Positions 36,287 through 45,283 of a stretch of 64,000 nucleotides of DNA are shown piece after piece. Positions within the stretch are counted from its first letter, which is position 1; the number at the start of each line of letters is the position of its first letter. A program made the translations under genes and the position numbers. Under the pieces are notes generated by a model that did no database searches, was not told where the DNA came from, and worked only from the letters and a program-made list of their open reading frames with translations. The stretch comes from Acidobacteriaceae bacterium (GTDB lineage Bacteria; Acidobacteriota; Terriglobia; Terriglobales; Acidobacteriaceae): positions 1 through 64,000 of the forward strand of contig PKUV01000180.1 in the NCBI GenBank assembly GCA_003131315.1, read 5' to 3'.

Positions 36287-36326
36287 GGAAATAGGGAAAT
36301 AAGGAGCGGGCGGCCACGTCCGCTCC
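36281..36326 (+). repeat. 8-bp tandem repeat over the stop codon, then a hairpin
   Basis: AAATAGGG, AAATAGGG and AAATAAGG follow each other from 36281; the first supplies the TAG stop of the cupredoxin gene. Right after it, GGAGCGG (36303-36309) and CCGCTCC (36320-36326) form a hairpin with a T/C-rich but not T-run tail, so termination is weak or partial. Confidence 0.7.
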
Positions 36327-36382
36327 TCACCTTCTTCGAGTAGAATGCTTTCCATTAAACGAACGCACTGGGGATCGCCGTC

Positions 36383-38368
36383 TTGCTGAAACGCTTCAAA
36401 GACAAAAAAGTGGATAGGGATTGGTTGAATACCAATTTCCCCTGCATGATGGCTTGTCCAGCCCACACCAACGCGGGGCGCTACGTGGCGCTCATTGCGG
36501 AAGGGCGATTTGAGGAAGCGTACAAGTATGCCCGCGCTCCCAACCCGCTGGCGAGCATTTGCGGCCGGGTTTGCGCGCATCCCTGCGAAACGGCCTGTCG
36601 TCGTGGCGACATCGATCGGCCTATCTCGATACGGGCTCTCAAGCGCTTTCTGACGGAGCGGCACGGTCCTGAATCCAAGCATCCTGTCGACATCAATGCG
36701 GGACGGGGTCAGAACAAGCTGCCCTTCAAAGTCGCCGTGGTCGGCGGCGGCCCGGTGGGACTATCGGCGGCACATGACCTGGCTCTCATGGGCTATTCGG
36801 TCACGATTTTTGAGGCCGCTCCCGTGGCTGGCGGGATGCTTTACCTCGGGATTCCCGAATACCGCTTGCCGCGTGACGTGGTGGAAGCGCAAGTACGAGA
36901 AATTCTTGCGACCGGCGACATTACTCTAAAACTCAATCAGGCGGCCGGACGCGACTTCATGGTTTCCGACTTGCGCCACCAGGGCTTCGATGCGGTGCTG
37001 ATCGCCGTGGGCGCGCATCGCAGCCGCGATCTCACCATTCCGGGGGTTGACCTGGATGGCGTTTACAAGGGCATCGATTTCCTGCTCAACGTGAATCTTG
37101 GCTACAAGTTCACCATCGGAAAAAAGGTGATTGTGATCGGCGGCGGCAACGTGGCCATGGACGTGGCGCGTTCGGCGGCTCGCGAAGTGGTCCGGCAGCA
37201 TGTCGCCGGCGTCGAGGATCTCGAGCCTTCGCTGGAGAGTGTAAGTGCCGTGGCCACGAAAGAGATGGTGGACGTGTCGCTCTCTGCCCTTCGTTTGGGC
37301 GCGCAGGAAGTGCATCTCGTCTGCCTGGAAAAACGTGACGAAATGCCGGCGGCGCTGGAAGAGATTGAAGAGGCCGAAACGGAAGGCATCGTCATGCATC
37401 CCGGCCTGGGCCCGAAGCGCATGATCGGCAAAGATGGCAAAGTGGTGGCGTTGGAGACTCTGAAGACGAAATGGGTCTTCGATCGGAACAAGCGCTTCAA
37501 TCCTGCGTTCTACGAGGGCAGTGAAACGGAATTGGAGTGCGATACCATCATCATGGCCGTCGGCCAGGCGCCGAATCTGGACTTTCTCAAACCCGAAGAC
37601 GGCGTGGAGCTGTCTCCCCGTAGGCTGATCGCCGTGAACCCGCAAACGCTGATGACCTCGGCGAACGGAATCTTTGCCGGTGGCGACTGCGTTTTCGGCC
37701 CGCGTCTGATCATCGATAGCGTGGCGGACGGCAAGCGCGCCGCGGTCGGCATTGATGAGTTCCTGCGCGGCCAGAAACACCCCGAGCCCATTGTCGAAGT
37801 CGAGATCTTTAAGCGCCACAGCATGCCGCTGGAGTTGTTGGACCTGGTCCGGCAGCCTGTACCGATGCTGCCGCTGGAGCGCCGTACCGGAGTGACCGAA
37901 GTCGAGGTCGGCTACGACGCCGAGGCCGCGATGGAAGAAGCCCAGCGTTGCTTGCACTGCTGGGTGAACACGATCTTCGAGGGCAGCCCGGAAGATGGGA
38001 GCATGTGCATCCTGTGCGGCGGTTGCGTGGATGTGTGCCCGGAAAACTGCCTTGAGCTCGTATCGCTGGGTCGCATACAGTTCGAGCCCGACACCGTGCA
38101 GCAGATCCGGGAGCACCAGGAATTGTTTGGCGTGGAGCTCGACGAAGTTGCGGCCGACGAACTCGGCATCGTGACCGGGTCCGCCATGCTGAAAGACGAG
38201 ACTCGCTGTATTCGCTGCGGGCTCTGCGCCGCGCGTTGTCCGGTCGGCACGATCACCATGGAGTCATACAACCTGGCTTCCGCCGAGCGAACCGGATTGA
38301 TTTCGATTGAAGCCATTGATGGACCACTCAGACCAAAATTGCCAGTCACGGCAGGAGGCCCGAAGTAA
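36383..38368 (+). CDS. GltD-like FAD oxidoreductase with N- and C-terminal FeS domains
   Basis: This 661-aa cytoplasmic protein has three parts: an N-terminal Cys-rich helical FeS domain (CMMACPAHTNAGRY, CGRVCAHPCETACRRG), two Rossmann regions for FAD (VAVVGGGPVGLSAAHDLAL) and NAD(P)H (KVIVIGGGNVAMDVARSA), and a C-terminal two-cluster ferredoxin domain (CILCGGCVDVCPENC, CIRCGLCAARCPVG). That is the build of glutamate-synthase small-subunit relatives used as electron-transfer modules. It sits 3 bp before the Rieske gene, which suggests it links NAD(P)H or ferredoxin to the quinone/cytochrome b complex; this is inferred. It starts with TTG. Confidence 0.85.
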   Translation: MLKRFKDKKVDRDWLNTNFPCMMACPAHTNAGRYVALIAEGRFEEAYKYARAPNPLASICGRVCAHPCETACRRGDIDRPISIRALKRFLTERHGPESKHPVDINAGRGQNKLPFKVAVVGGGPVGLSAAHDLALMGYSVTIFEAAPVAGGMLYLGIPEYRLPRDVVEAQVREILATGDITLKLNQAAGRDFMVSDLRHQGFDAVLIAVGAHRSRDLTIPGVDLDGVYKGIDFLLNVNLGYKFTIGKKVIVIGGGNVAMDVARSAAREVVRQHVAGVEDLEPSLESVSAVATKEMVDVSLSALRLGAQEVHLVCLEKRDEMPAALEEIEEAETEGIVMHPGLGPKRMIGKDGKVVALETLKTKWVFDRNKRFNPAFYEGSETELECDTIIMAVGQAPNLDFLKPEDGVELSPRRLIAVNPQTLMTSANGIFAGGDCVFGPRLIIDSVADGKRAAVGIDEFLRGQKHPEPIVEVEIFKRHSMPLELLDLVRQPVPMLPLERRTGVTEVEVGYDAEAAMEEAQRCLHCWVNTIFEGSPEDGSMCILCGGCVDVCPENCLELVSLGRIQFEPDTVQQIREHQELFGVELDEVAADELGIVTGSAMLKDETRCIRCGLCAARCPVGTITMESYNLASAERTGLISIEAIDGPLRPKLPVTAGGPK

Positions 38369-38371
38369 CCA

Positions 38372-38893
38372 ATGTCCGAAGAAAAAAAAGTTACGCCAGC
38401 GGAACGTGGCGCGGAAACCAGCAAGGAGTTCGACCGCCGCGCTTTTTTCGTGAAGCTGGGATTGGGATCGCTGAGTATCGCGGCTGCCGGCACGGCGGCA
38501 TTTTCATACCAGTTTCTTTCGCCGAATGTTTTGTACGAGCCCTCTCCCATTGTCAACGCCGGCAAGCCGGAAAACTATGCGGTGAATTCGGTGACGCTGG
38601 ACGTGAACTCGGGAATTTATCTCATTCGTGCCCAGGAAGGTTTTTTTGCGCTCAGTGCCGTCTGTACCCACCTCGGCTGCCTGACCGCATGGAAGCCTGA
38701 GTTGGGGATCATCGCTTGCCCTTGCCACGGGAGCAAATTTTATGTTTTGGACCCAAAGAAAACCCCCGGAGAAAAAATTGAAGGGCCGGCGCCCAGGCCG
38801 CTGCCCTGGCTGCAAACCTGGGTCAGCGACGAGGGGGATCTGATGGTGGACCGTTCCATAACCATTCGTCCCATGCAGTATGTGAGGGTGTGA
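38372..38893 (+). CDS. Rieske 2Fe-2S protein of a cytochrome bc-type complex
   Basis: A 173-aa protein with a Tat-like N-terminus ([14 protein letters not shown], then a membrane helix) and the Rieske cluster motifs CTHLGC (about residue 95) and CPCHGSKF (about residue 113). It takes electrons from quinol at the Qo site of cytochrome b and passes them to a c-type cytochrome. It is followed by cytochrome b with a GTGA overlap. Confidence 0.95.
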   Translation: MSEEKKVTPAERGAETSKEFDRRAFFVKLGLGSLSIAAAGTAAFSYQFLSPNVLYEPSPIVNAGKPENYAVNSVTLDVNSGIYLIRAQEGFFALSAVCTHLGCLTAWKPELGIIACPCHGSKFYVLDPKKTPGEKIEGPAPRPLPWLQTWVSDEGDLMVDRSITIRPMQYVRV

Positions 38894-39690
38894 GCTTGGC
38901 GAAAACAATCACGGACTACTTCGAGGAGTTGCGCGGCACGCGGGTCTGGCGGTCGGTTTTCCGCAGCGGGACCGGATCCAGTACTCTGCATCGAGCGCTC
39001 GCGGTGCAGCAGAACGTATTCCTGCACCTTTTCTCCACCAAGGTGCGGACCCGAATGCTCAGCTTCAGCACAACCTGGTATCTGGGCACTCTGACCTTCG
39101 GAACGTTGCTCATATTAGTAGGCACTGGCATTCCCCTGATGTTCTATTACCATCCCTCGGTGCCGCAGGCATATGCCGATACCAAGGATCTGCAGTTTGT
39201 AGTTTCCTCGGGCTTGTTTCTGCGCAACCTGCACCGCTGGTCGGCGCATGCCATGGTCTTCCTGGTGTTCGCGCACATGTTCAAGGTGTTTTACCGGGGC
39301 GCCTACCGTCCGCCACGCGAGTTCAATTGGGTCATTGGAGTCATCCTGCTGCTGATTACGCTGCTGCTCAGTTACACGGGCTATCTGCTGCCTTGGGATC
39401 AGTTGGCCTTTTGGGCGATCACGGTAGGTTCTAATATCGCTTCCGCTGTGCCGGTGATGGGCAACAAGGTTCACTTCCTGATGCTGGGCGGCAATGTGGT
39501 GAACGCCAACGCTCTGCTGCGCTTTTACGTGCTGCACTGCATGATTCTGCCCCTGGTGGCGATACTTTTTGTCGCAATACACTTCTGGCGCATTCGCAAA
39601 GATGGCGGCCTCTACGCCCACCAAAGCGAGCCAACGACGGTCGCGGCTGAATCGGTTCCCGCCGCCGCGAAGGGGGGCCAATTCCAATGA
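38890..39690 (+). CDS. Cytochrome b, N-terminal four-helix part (b6-like)
   Basis: A 266-aa membrane protein with four helices. Heme ligand pairs are H-x13-H in [17 protein letters not shown] and H-x14-H in [18 protein letters not shown]; the 14-residue spacing in the second pair is of b6 rather than mitochondrial type. The GTG start overlaps the Rieske stop (GTGA) and the stop overlaps the next ATG (ATGA). It forms the quinol-oxidising core with the following subunit. Confidence 0.94.
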   Translation: MSLAKTITDYFEELRGTRVWRSVFRSGTGSSTLHRALAVQQNVFLHLFSTKVRTRMLSFSTTWYLGTLTFGTLLILVGTGIPLMFYYHPSVPQAYADTKDLQFVVSSGLFLRNLHRWSAHAMVFLVFAHMFKVFYRGAYRPPREFNWVIGVILLLITLLLSYTGYLLPWDQLAFWAITVGSNIASAVPVMGNKVHFLMLGGNVVNANALLRFYVLHCMILPLVAILFVAIHFWRIRKDGGLYAHQSEPTTVAAESVPAAAKGGQFQ

Positions 39691-40424
39691 CCGATCCTAC
39701 GAGCAATCCAACGACCGATCCGAAAGATTTCATCGCCGGCATGGACTCGAATGCCCGTAAGTCACCGACGCGCGTTGTCTTCGTCACCAGGCGAACCTCG
39801 GCGCAGGTCAAGGTTGCGGACGAAGATCAGGTGCAGACGTATCCTGAGGTCCTCTTCCGCGCCCTCGTCGCCATCGAGGTGCTTACGATCGCGTTGGTGG
39901 GCGTGGCTCTTCTGTTCAACGCACCGCTTGAAGGTATTGCCAATCCCTTGGTTACGCCCAACCCCGCCAAGGCGCCCTGGTACTTCCTCGGTTTGCAGGA
40001 AATGCTGCACTACTTTCCGCCGGTGGTCGCGGGGGTGCTGGCTCCGGGGCTGGTCGTGATGGCGCTGATTGTGATTCCGTATTTCAACATCAACATCGAG
40101 GCCGAGGGCTTGTTCCTGAAGGACCGGAAGCGGCGTTTGCTTATTTTTTACTTGGTCGCGGCTGGGCTCTCTTTGTTTCTATTGGTAATACCCGAGCAGC
40201 CTATGTACGTGGCGCTGGTGCCAACCCTGATCGTCGCCGGGTTCATGGCGCTGGCGGCGCAAAATTCTCCGCAGTCGCCTTCGGCTTTCCGGCGTTATCT
40301 GGCCGCCAAACCACTTTCCTTCTGGATCATGACCTGGTTCCTGTTCGAACTCACGGTGCTCACGGCGGTTGGCACTTTCTTTCGCGGCCCGGGTTGGTCC
40401 TGGGTGTTGCCCTGGAGGAGCTAG
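39687..40424 (+). CDS. Cytochrome b, C-terminal part (subunit IV-like)
   Basis: The 245-aa protein has a cytoplasmic N-terminus of about 70 residues and several membrane helices. The quinol-site loop reads [14 protein letters not shown], so the usual PEWY motif is APWY and the catalytic Glu position holds Pro. Such variants occur in complexes working with low-potential quinones such as menaquinone (family knowledge). It overlaps cytochrome b by 4 bp and is followed within 1 bp by the octaheme gene. Confidence 0.9.
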   Translation: MTDPTSNPTTDPKDFIAGMDSNARKSPTRVVFVTRRTSAQVKVADEDQVQTYPEVLFRALVAIEVLTIALVGVALLFNAPLEGIANPLVTPNPAKAPWYFLGLQEMLHYFPPVVAGVLAPGLVVMALIVIPYFNINIEAEGLFLKDRKRRLLIFYLVAAGLSLFLLVIPEQPMYVALVPTLIVAGFMALAAQNSPQSPSAFRRYLAAKPLSFWIMTWFLFELTVLTAVGTFFRGPGWSWVLPWRS

Positions 40425-40425
40425 C

Positions 40426-42495
40426 TTGCAGTCATTGAAAAATACGTTTTCTTCCCTGTGGCAGACGTTGTTCGGCCATCCGGTTCGCGCTTTTGGCGCG
40501 GTCAGCCTCCTGTTTCTGATTTCGCTGGCCATTGCGCCGGCCAAGAATTACTTCAGTGAATGGCGTCATTACCAGAACCGGTATCTGGCGCTGGTTCGGG
40601 GTCGCGGAGATGCGGTCACACTGCAGCGCCACTTCCACGAGCACGACGGGATTCAGCAGATCTGGCTTCCGACCCTCGGAGTCGTCGATCGCTGCACCAC
40701 CTGCCACGCCGGACTGAAAGAAGCCAGTCTTGCCGACGTCGGCACACAGCCGTTTCGCCAGCATCCGGTAATCCCTCACACGCTTGACCAGTTCGGCTGC
40801 GTGATGTGTCACCGTGGGCAAGGCCCCGCGACCACCGTCGAGGAGGCGCATCGCAGCACGGCGGCGTGGGAGCAGCCGATCTTGCCGGCGCGGTATGTTC
40901 AGTCCTCCTGCGGGCAATGCCATCGCGCTCCTTTAACCGGGACACCACAGCTAAACCTGGGACGCAATCTGCTGGGGCGATATGGCTGCGTGCATTGTCA
41001 CACCATCAAACTGCCCGACGGCAGCGCGATCAAGCCGACTGATGTTCCTCCTTCGCTTTCTCACGTCGCCGACAAGAGCACACGGGAATGGGTCTATGCG
41101 TGGTTGAAGGACCCTCAGGCCTACGCCGTTACCGCAACCATGCCGAATTTCAAGTTGAGCGATCCGGACGCGCGCGATATTTCCGCTTTCCTGATCGCCA
41201 ACAGTACACCCATCGCTGGAGACACGGCGCCCGTCGCGCCAGGCGCCAAAAACCAGAAGCCGCCCGATCCGACCGCCGGAGCCAGCTTGTACGGAGAGTC
41301 ATTCTGCGCCTCCTGCCATGCCGTGCAGAACGCCGCCGGGAATGTGGTTGGCGGTGATGTCGGTCCGGAACTAACCCGGGTCGGCAGCAAGGTAAAGCCG
41401 GAATGGTTGCGGGCATGGTTGCGCAACCCGCGGGTCTACGATTCGCAAACACTCATGCCGCACTACCGTCTCACCGATCCGCAAGTTTCCCTGCTGACTG
41501 CTTTCCTCGGAAACAAGACGGATTCCGACCTGCTGGCCAATGTTCATCTCGACGCCGCCACGCCGGAGCAGGTTGCGCACGGCAAGCTTCTGGTGACCGA
41601 GTACGGCTGTGCTTCATGTCACGAAATCAGCGGCATCAAGAAGCCGGATAACTTTGCTCCGGAATTAACCCGAATCGGGAGCAAGCCGCTGACGCAGATT
41701 ATTTTCCTGCCCGGGATGACGCACGCTATACCGGATTACATTGCGGCCAAGATCCGGGAACCGCGTTCGTTTGGATCGGCACTGAAGATGCCGCAGTTCA
41801 GCCTCGCACCCGCGCAAGTTGATGCTTTGACGACTGCGCTGCTCTCGCTCACGGACCGGGCGCACGACTTGCCATTGGCATTGACCGTGCCGTCGAAACC
41901 GCCTTCGAATTACCAGCCCGCGGGCAAGGCTGGACAGCTCATGGCGGACCTGACTTGCTTCAGTTGCCACGCGATAAACGGTCGCGGCAGCGACATGGCT
42001 CCCGACCTGACCTGGGAAGGCAGTTCGGTGCAGCGGCCATGGCTACAGGCATTCTTGAAGAACCCTGGCACACTGCGCCCGGCGCTGATCCGGCGTATGC
42101 CGAGGTTCAATCTTTCCGATGACGACGCGAAAGAACTGACCGACTACATCATGGCCGTTTATCAGACTCCGGCATTCGATCGGGACTCGATGCCGTCCAG
42201 CGGCTATCCGCCTGCCCAGGTGGAGCAGGGAAAACAGCTTTTCTATTCCAAATACGCCTGCCAGTCCTGCCACATCGTTGATACCAAGGTCGACAAAGGC
42301 TACGTCGGACCAACGCTCACGCAAGTGGGCTCGCGCCTGACTGCCGCTTGGATTTACCACTGGCTCAAGGACCCGCAGGCCATGCGGCCCGGCGCCATCG
42401 AACCGAACCGCAACATGAACGACGAAGACGCCCGCGCTCTGACCGCATTCCTGATGACGCAAAAGGGCTCCAACAAGCAGGAGGCGAAGAAATAA
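40426..42495 (+). CDS. Octaheme c-type cytochrome of the bc-type complex
   Basis: A 689-aa protein with one N-terminal membrane helix (FGAVSLLFLISLAIAP) and eight CxxCH sites (CTTCH, CVMCH, CGQCH, CVHCH, CASCH, CASCH, CFSCH, CQSCH). The later ones lie in repeated monoheme cytochrome domains of about 100 residues (LTRVGSK.KPEWL, LPHYRLTD pattern). The true start is a TTG at 40426, since GGAGGAG lies 5 nt upstream and just before the previous stop. It probably accepts electrons from the Rieske protein and relays them to periplasmic carriers. Confidence 0.92.
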   Translation: MQSLKNTFSSLWQTLFGHPVRAFGAVSLLFLISLAIAPAKNYFSEWRHYQNRYLALVRGRGDAVTLQRHFHEHDGIQQIWLPTLGVVDRCTTCHAGLKEASLADVGTQPFRQHPVIPHTLDQFGCVMCHRGQGPATTVEEAHRSTAAWEQPILPARYVQSSCGQCHRAPLTGTPQLNLGRNLLGRYGCVHCHTIKLPDGSAIKPTDVPPSLSHVADKSTREWVYAWLKDPQAYAVTATMPNFKLSDPDARDISAFLIANSTPIAGDTAPVAPGAKNQKPPDPTAGASLYGESFCASCHAVQNAAGNVVGGDVGPELTRVGSKVKPEWLRAWLRNPRVYDSQTLMPHYRLTDPQVSLLTAFLGNKTDSDLLANVHLDAATPEQVAHGKLLVTEYGCASCHEISGIKKPDNFAPELTRIGSKPLTQIIFLPGMTHAIPDYIAAKIREPRSFGSALKMPQFSLAPAQVDALTTALLSLTDRAHDLPLALTVPSKPPSNYQPAGKAGQLMADLTCFSCHAINGRGSDMAPDLTWEGSSVQRPWLQAFLKNPGTLRPALIRRMPRFNLSDDDAKELTDYIMAVYQTPAFDRDSMPSSGYPPAQVEQGKQLFYSKYACQSCHIVDTKVDKGYVGPTLTQVGSRLTAAWIYHWLKDPQAMRPGAIEPNRNMNDEDARALTAFLMTQKGSNKQEAKK

Positions 42496-42497
42496 CA

Positions 42498-43232
42498 ATG
42501 AAGAGACTCTGGCGGACACTCTTCGCAGTCTCCCTCACTCTCGTAAGTGCAGGGTGCACACGCAAACCGGGACCAGCCTCTGCTCGAAAACCCACAGGGT
42601 TTGGCGCCGCGCTGGTAGAGTCGAGTGGGGGCAAGCAGATCGGCGCAACCGGCATGGTCCTTGCTCAGCCCCTGGTTGTCCAGGTCAACGATGAACAAGG
42701 GACGGCCGTCAGCGGAGCACTGGTCGAGTTCAGTGGGCCTGCGGGCGCCAGCTTTGACCCTCCGAGCGGCCTGACCGATTCCAGTGGGCAGCTCAGCACG
42801 AACGTCGCTCTGGGCGGCATGGCAGGCCGATATCAACTTATCGCGCGCACATCTGCGAAAACTCAGAAAACAGTCGAACTGAAGATTGAAGAAATTGCGT
42901 TGGGATATCAGCAGCAGCTCGGATACCAACTCGACAACAAGTATTGCGCTCGCTGCCACAATCCGGAGTCCTCGCCGGAGCGGGTTTCGAATTACGACAA
43001 TCTTGAGGTCAAGCCGCACCCGTTCACCGAGGGCGACACACTCAACAAAATGAGCGACGCCGAACTGACATCCATTATCAGCCACGGCGGACCCGCACTC
43101 AATAAGTCTGCATTGATGCCCCCGTACGGCTATACTCTGAGCAAGACAGAGATCGAGGCGCTGATTGCATACATCCGCCTGATCTCCGATCCTCCCTATC
43201 ATGCTTCCGGAATGGTGTATGCACAAAAGTAG
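42498..43232 (+). CDS. Lipoprotein with one c-type heme
   Basis: A 244-aa protein with a lipoprotein signal (LFAVSLTLVSAGC, lipobox Cys at about residue 20), an Ig-like/Big-type beta domain (LVVQVNDEQGTAVSGALVEF), and a C-terminal cytochrome c domain with CARCHNPE. The Met ligand region is likely in SALMPPYGYTLS. It starts 2 bp after the octaheme gene, so it is part of the same transcript, and probably docks at the periplasmic side of a membrane. Confidence 0.85.
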   Translation: MKRLWRTLFAVSLTLVSAGCTRKPGPASARKPTGFGAALVESSGGKQIGATGMVLAQPLVVQVNDEQGTAVSGALVEFSGPAGASFDPPSGLTDSSGQLSTNVALGGMAGRYQLIARTSAKTQKTVELKIEEIALGYQQQLGYQLDNKYCARCHNPESSPERVSNYDNLEVKPHPFTEGDTLNKMSDAELTSIISHGGPALNKSALMPPYGYTLSKTEIEALIAYIRLISDPPYHASGMVYAQK

Positions 43233-44532
43233 GGCCGGTTGGCTCGGCCTGGTTCTGAGCTTGGTCCTGTTCGGTGCGAGTGCCTCGCTTGCTCAAGTTG
43301 TATCGCCGGTGGAAATCAAAGACCCTGCATTGCGTGCCCTGCAGCAGCAATACATGGACGACCTGAGCCGGGCCGGCGAGGACATTCTGTCAACCCATTT
43401 CGATTATCCGTTCTACCTCAGCCGCAAACTCGACCTCGACCAGGCACGACAACAACTCGCGGATCAGTCATCCATCCGCTTCGACAGCTATGACGGCAAG
43501 ACTGTGCTCGCGATCACGGGCAACTACTATGCCGCTTACTCCGCGCAAAAGATCAGCCCCGGACAGCGGGCGCGTAGCACTTTTCTCAACGTGGTGATGC
43601 CGATCCTGAAAGCCGCAGTTCCCCGCTTTCAGAACAACCAGCACGTGCAAGGGTACGCGATTGAGATCTCGCATCACATTATGGGAAAAGTGATGGGAGT
43701 CTCCATGGAGCGCCCGGAAAACTTGATGGTGTTTCTGCCGCGGAGCGGCGCTCTCAAGCTGCTTGCGGCCAAGGATGAGACCTCACAGCAGGCGGCGCTG
43801 CTGCAGGGAGACGTGTTTCTCAATGCGCAACCCATCTCCATTTGGCTTAACGATGCGGTGCTCCCGCCGGCTGCTAATGATCACCCGGATGACAGTTCCG
43901 CCAAAGCTCAATCGGATCCAGCGCAAACGGGAGCTGAAATCGTTCCGGCGGGGAACGGCAGCGGGCCGCAGCCAGGCGCCACCCCTACTCCTCTGAGCCC
44001 ATTGAAACCGAAAGAACCACCAGCGCCTCCGCCCCGCGACACTTCGACGCAGGCGCTGTCGGCCACGCAACTTTCCAATCAGCCGATCGTCGATCAGATC
44101 GTGAAGGAAATGGAACCCCAGGCCCATTTCGTTTCGTACGCGCCGCCGAAATTTGTGGCTTTCCGGCAAGGAATCTATCTGGAGTTTTCCGTGAATTCCA
44201 CTTTGCCGGTGTCAGCCGCGGGATCGCGCTACAAACTGGCAGCCACGGCTTTCGATGACCACGTCGCCCACCTCGTCCGCCCGCTGCTGGCTTATTTCAA
44301 GGATACGCACGAATTTGACGGGATCGGCTTCAGCACGAACATCCACCTTGCCGGCAAGGGAGCGCTCACCTCATCGGAAGCGGTGGAATTTTTCTTTCCG
44401 CTTTCCTCTCTGCGCTGCTACGAAAAGTACGATTGCACCGGCCAGCAACTCCTGGACGCTGGAACGGTACTCATTAATGGCGAACGTGTGGCCCTCGATC
44501 TGCAAATCGCCGAGGGAAGCTCCAGCCATTGA
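43219..44532 (+). CDS. Exported protein of unknown function with duplicated domain
   Basis: The 437-aa protein has a signal peptide (LGLVLSLVLFGASASLAQ), two similar halves and a Pro-rich linker (about residues 240-285). The halves share the pattern of a hydrophobic 'AITGNYYAAYSAQK...P' or 'AFRQGIYLEFSVNSTLP' strand pair, a long helix, and a final 'FLNAQPISI' or 'LINGERVAL' strand. No family is recognised. Its ATG lies 14 bp inside the lipoprotein gene, so it is co-translated with the cytochrome complex and may be an assembly or accessory factor. Confidence 0.7.
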   Translation: MHKSRAGWLGLVLSLVLFGASASLAQVVSPVEIKDPALRALQQQYMDDLSRAGEDILSTHFDYPFYLSRKLDLDQARQQLADQSSIRFDSYDGKTVLAITGNYYAAYSAQKISPGQRARSTFLNVVMPILKAAVPRFQNNQHVQGYAIEISHHIMGKVMGVSMERPENLMVFLPRSGALKLLAAKDETSQQAALLQGDVFLNAQPISIWLNDAVLPPAANDHPDDSSAKAQSDPAQTGAEIVPAGNGSGPQPGATPTPLSPLKPKEPPAPPPRDTSTQALSATQLSNQPIVDQIVKEMEPQAHFVSYAPPKFVAFRQGIYLEFSVNSTLPVSAAGSRYKLAATAFDDHVAHLVRPLLAYFKDTHEFDGIGFSTNIHLAGKGALTSSEAVEFFFPLSSLRCYEKYDCTGQQLLDAGTVLINGERVALDLQIAEGSSSH

Positions 44533-44838
44533 CATGCTTTACCTTGGCGCTTGTCATAACTTCCGGAACAGATGTACATACTGAACCACGTTGATTTCCT
44601 CCATATTCCCTGGGGCGGAGCCTGACTTGTCACACCCTACGTGCGGCGAATGTCAGAGGGGCTAATCTCGCTGCCCCTGAGGCGAATCGGCAGCTGCGGC
44701 ACCGATTACAAGCACGTGTGACCGGGGTCACAGAACCTCCGCCCTCAAAGGCTTCAATATTGCAGTTTGTAGATGCAGTTTTGTCGCTGTATCCTCTTTC
44801 AAATGTTGGGCCAACAAAAACTCGAATGGAGCTTGCAG
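44533..44838. other. Intergenic region with a regulatory palindrome
   Basis: No gene is seen in these 306 bp. The only clear signal is the Crp/Fnr-like palindrome at 44717-44732 and a possible -10 box CAATAT at 44755-44760. This places a probable promoter for the small cytochrome gene here and ends the upstream operon. Confidence 0.6.
44717..44732. promoter_or_regulatory. Perfect Crp/Fnr-like palindrome
   Basis: TGTGA-CCGGGG-TCACA is a full match to the family consensus TGTGA-N6-TCACA. With CAATAT (44755-44760) as -10, the transcription start would be about 44767 and the site would be centred near -42, the class II activator position. Confidence 0.65.
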
Positions 44839-45162
44839 ATGAAGAAAGTTAACGTCCCAGTGGTTACTCTGGCAGCAGCATTGGCCGTTGTTCTCACCCT
44901 TTCCCTTTCGGCGAATGCGCAGAGCGCACCCGATCTCTTCAAATCAAAATGTGCCATGTGCCACGGCGCCGACGGAACCGGGTCGGCGATGGGGAAGAAA
45001 ATGGGCGCCCACGATTTCACGACTGCCGAAGTGCAGAAACTGTCGGACGCGGAGCTCACGGAGGTCATCACGAACGGCAAGAACAAGATGCCCGCGTCAA
45101 AGTCTCTGAAGCCGGAAGACATTAAGGGACTGGTGGCTTACATCCGCACCCTGAAGAAATAG
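44839..45162 (+). CDS. Small soluble cytochrome c
   Basis: A 107-aa periplasmic carrier: signal peptide (VTLAAALAVVLTLSLSANA), a single CAMCHGADGTG heme site at about residue 36, and a Met ligand in KNKMPASKSL. It has the size and pattern of cytochrome c6/c553-type proteins. The ATG at 44839 has GGAG 7 nt upstream; the ORF track's longer start is not needed. A perfect Crp/Fnr-like site lies 107 bp upstream. Confidence 0.9.
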   Translation: MKKVNVPVVTLAAALAVVLTLSLSANAQSAPDLFKSKCAMCHGADGTGSAMGKKMGAHDFTTAEVQKLSDAELTEVITNGKNKMPASKSLKPEDIKGLVAYIRTLKK

Positions 45163-45283
45163 TCTGGCCGGTTACTGCCAATAAAATTAGAAAGATTGTC
45201 CAGCGCGGCGGATGATCCGGCGGCAATGCGTGGAGTGTGTCTACGCAGCGACGCGTAGAGGAAAAGGGGAGTATCGTTTTCAA

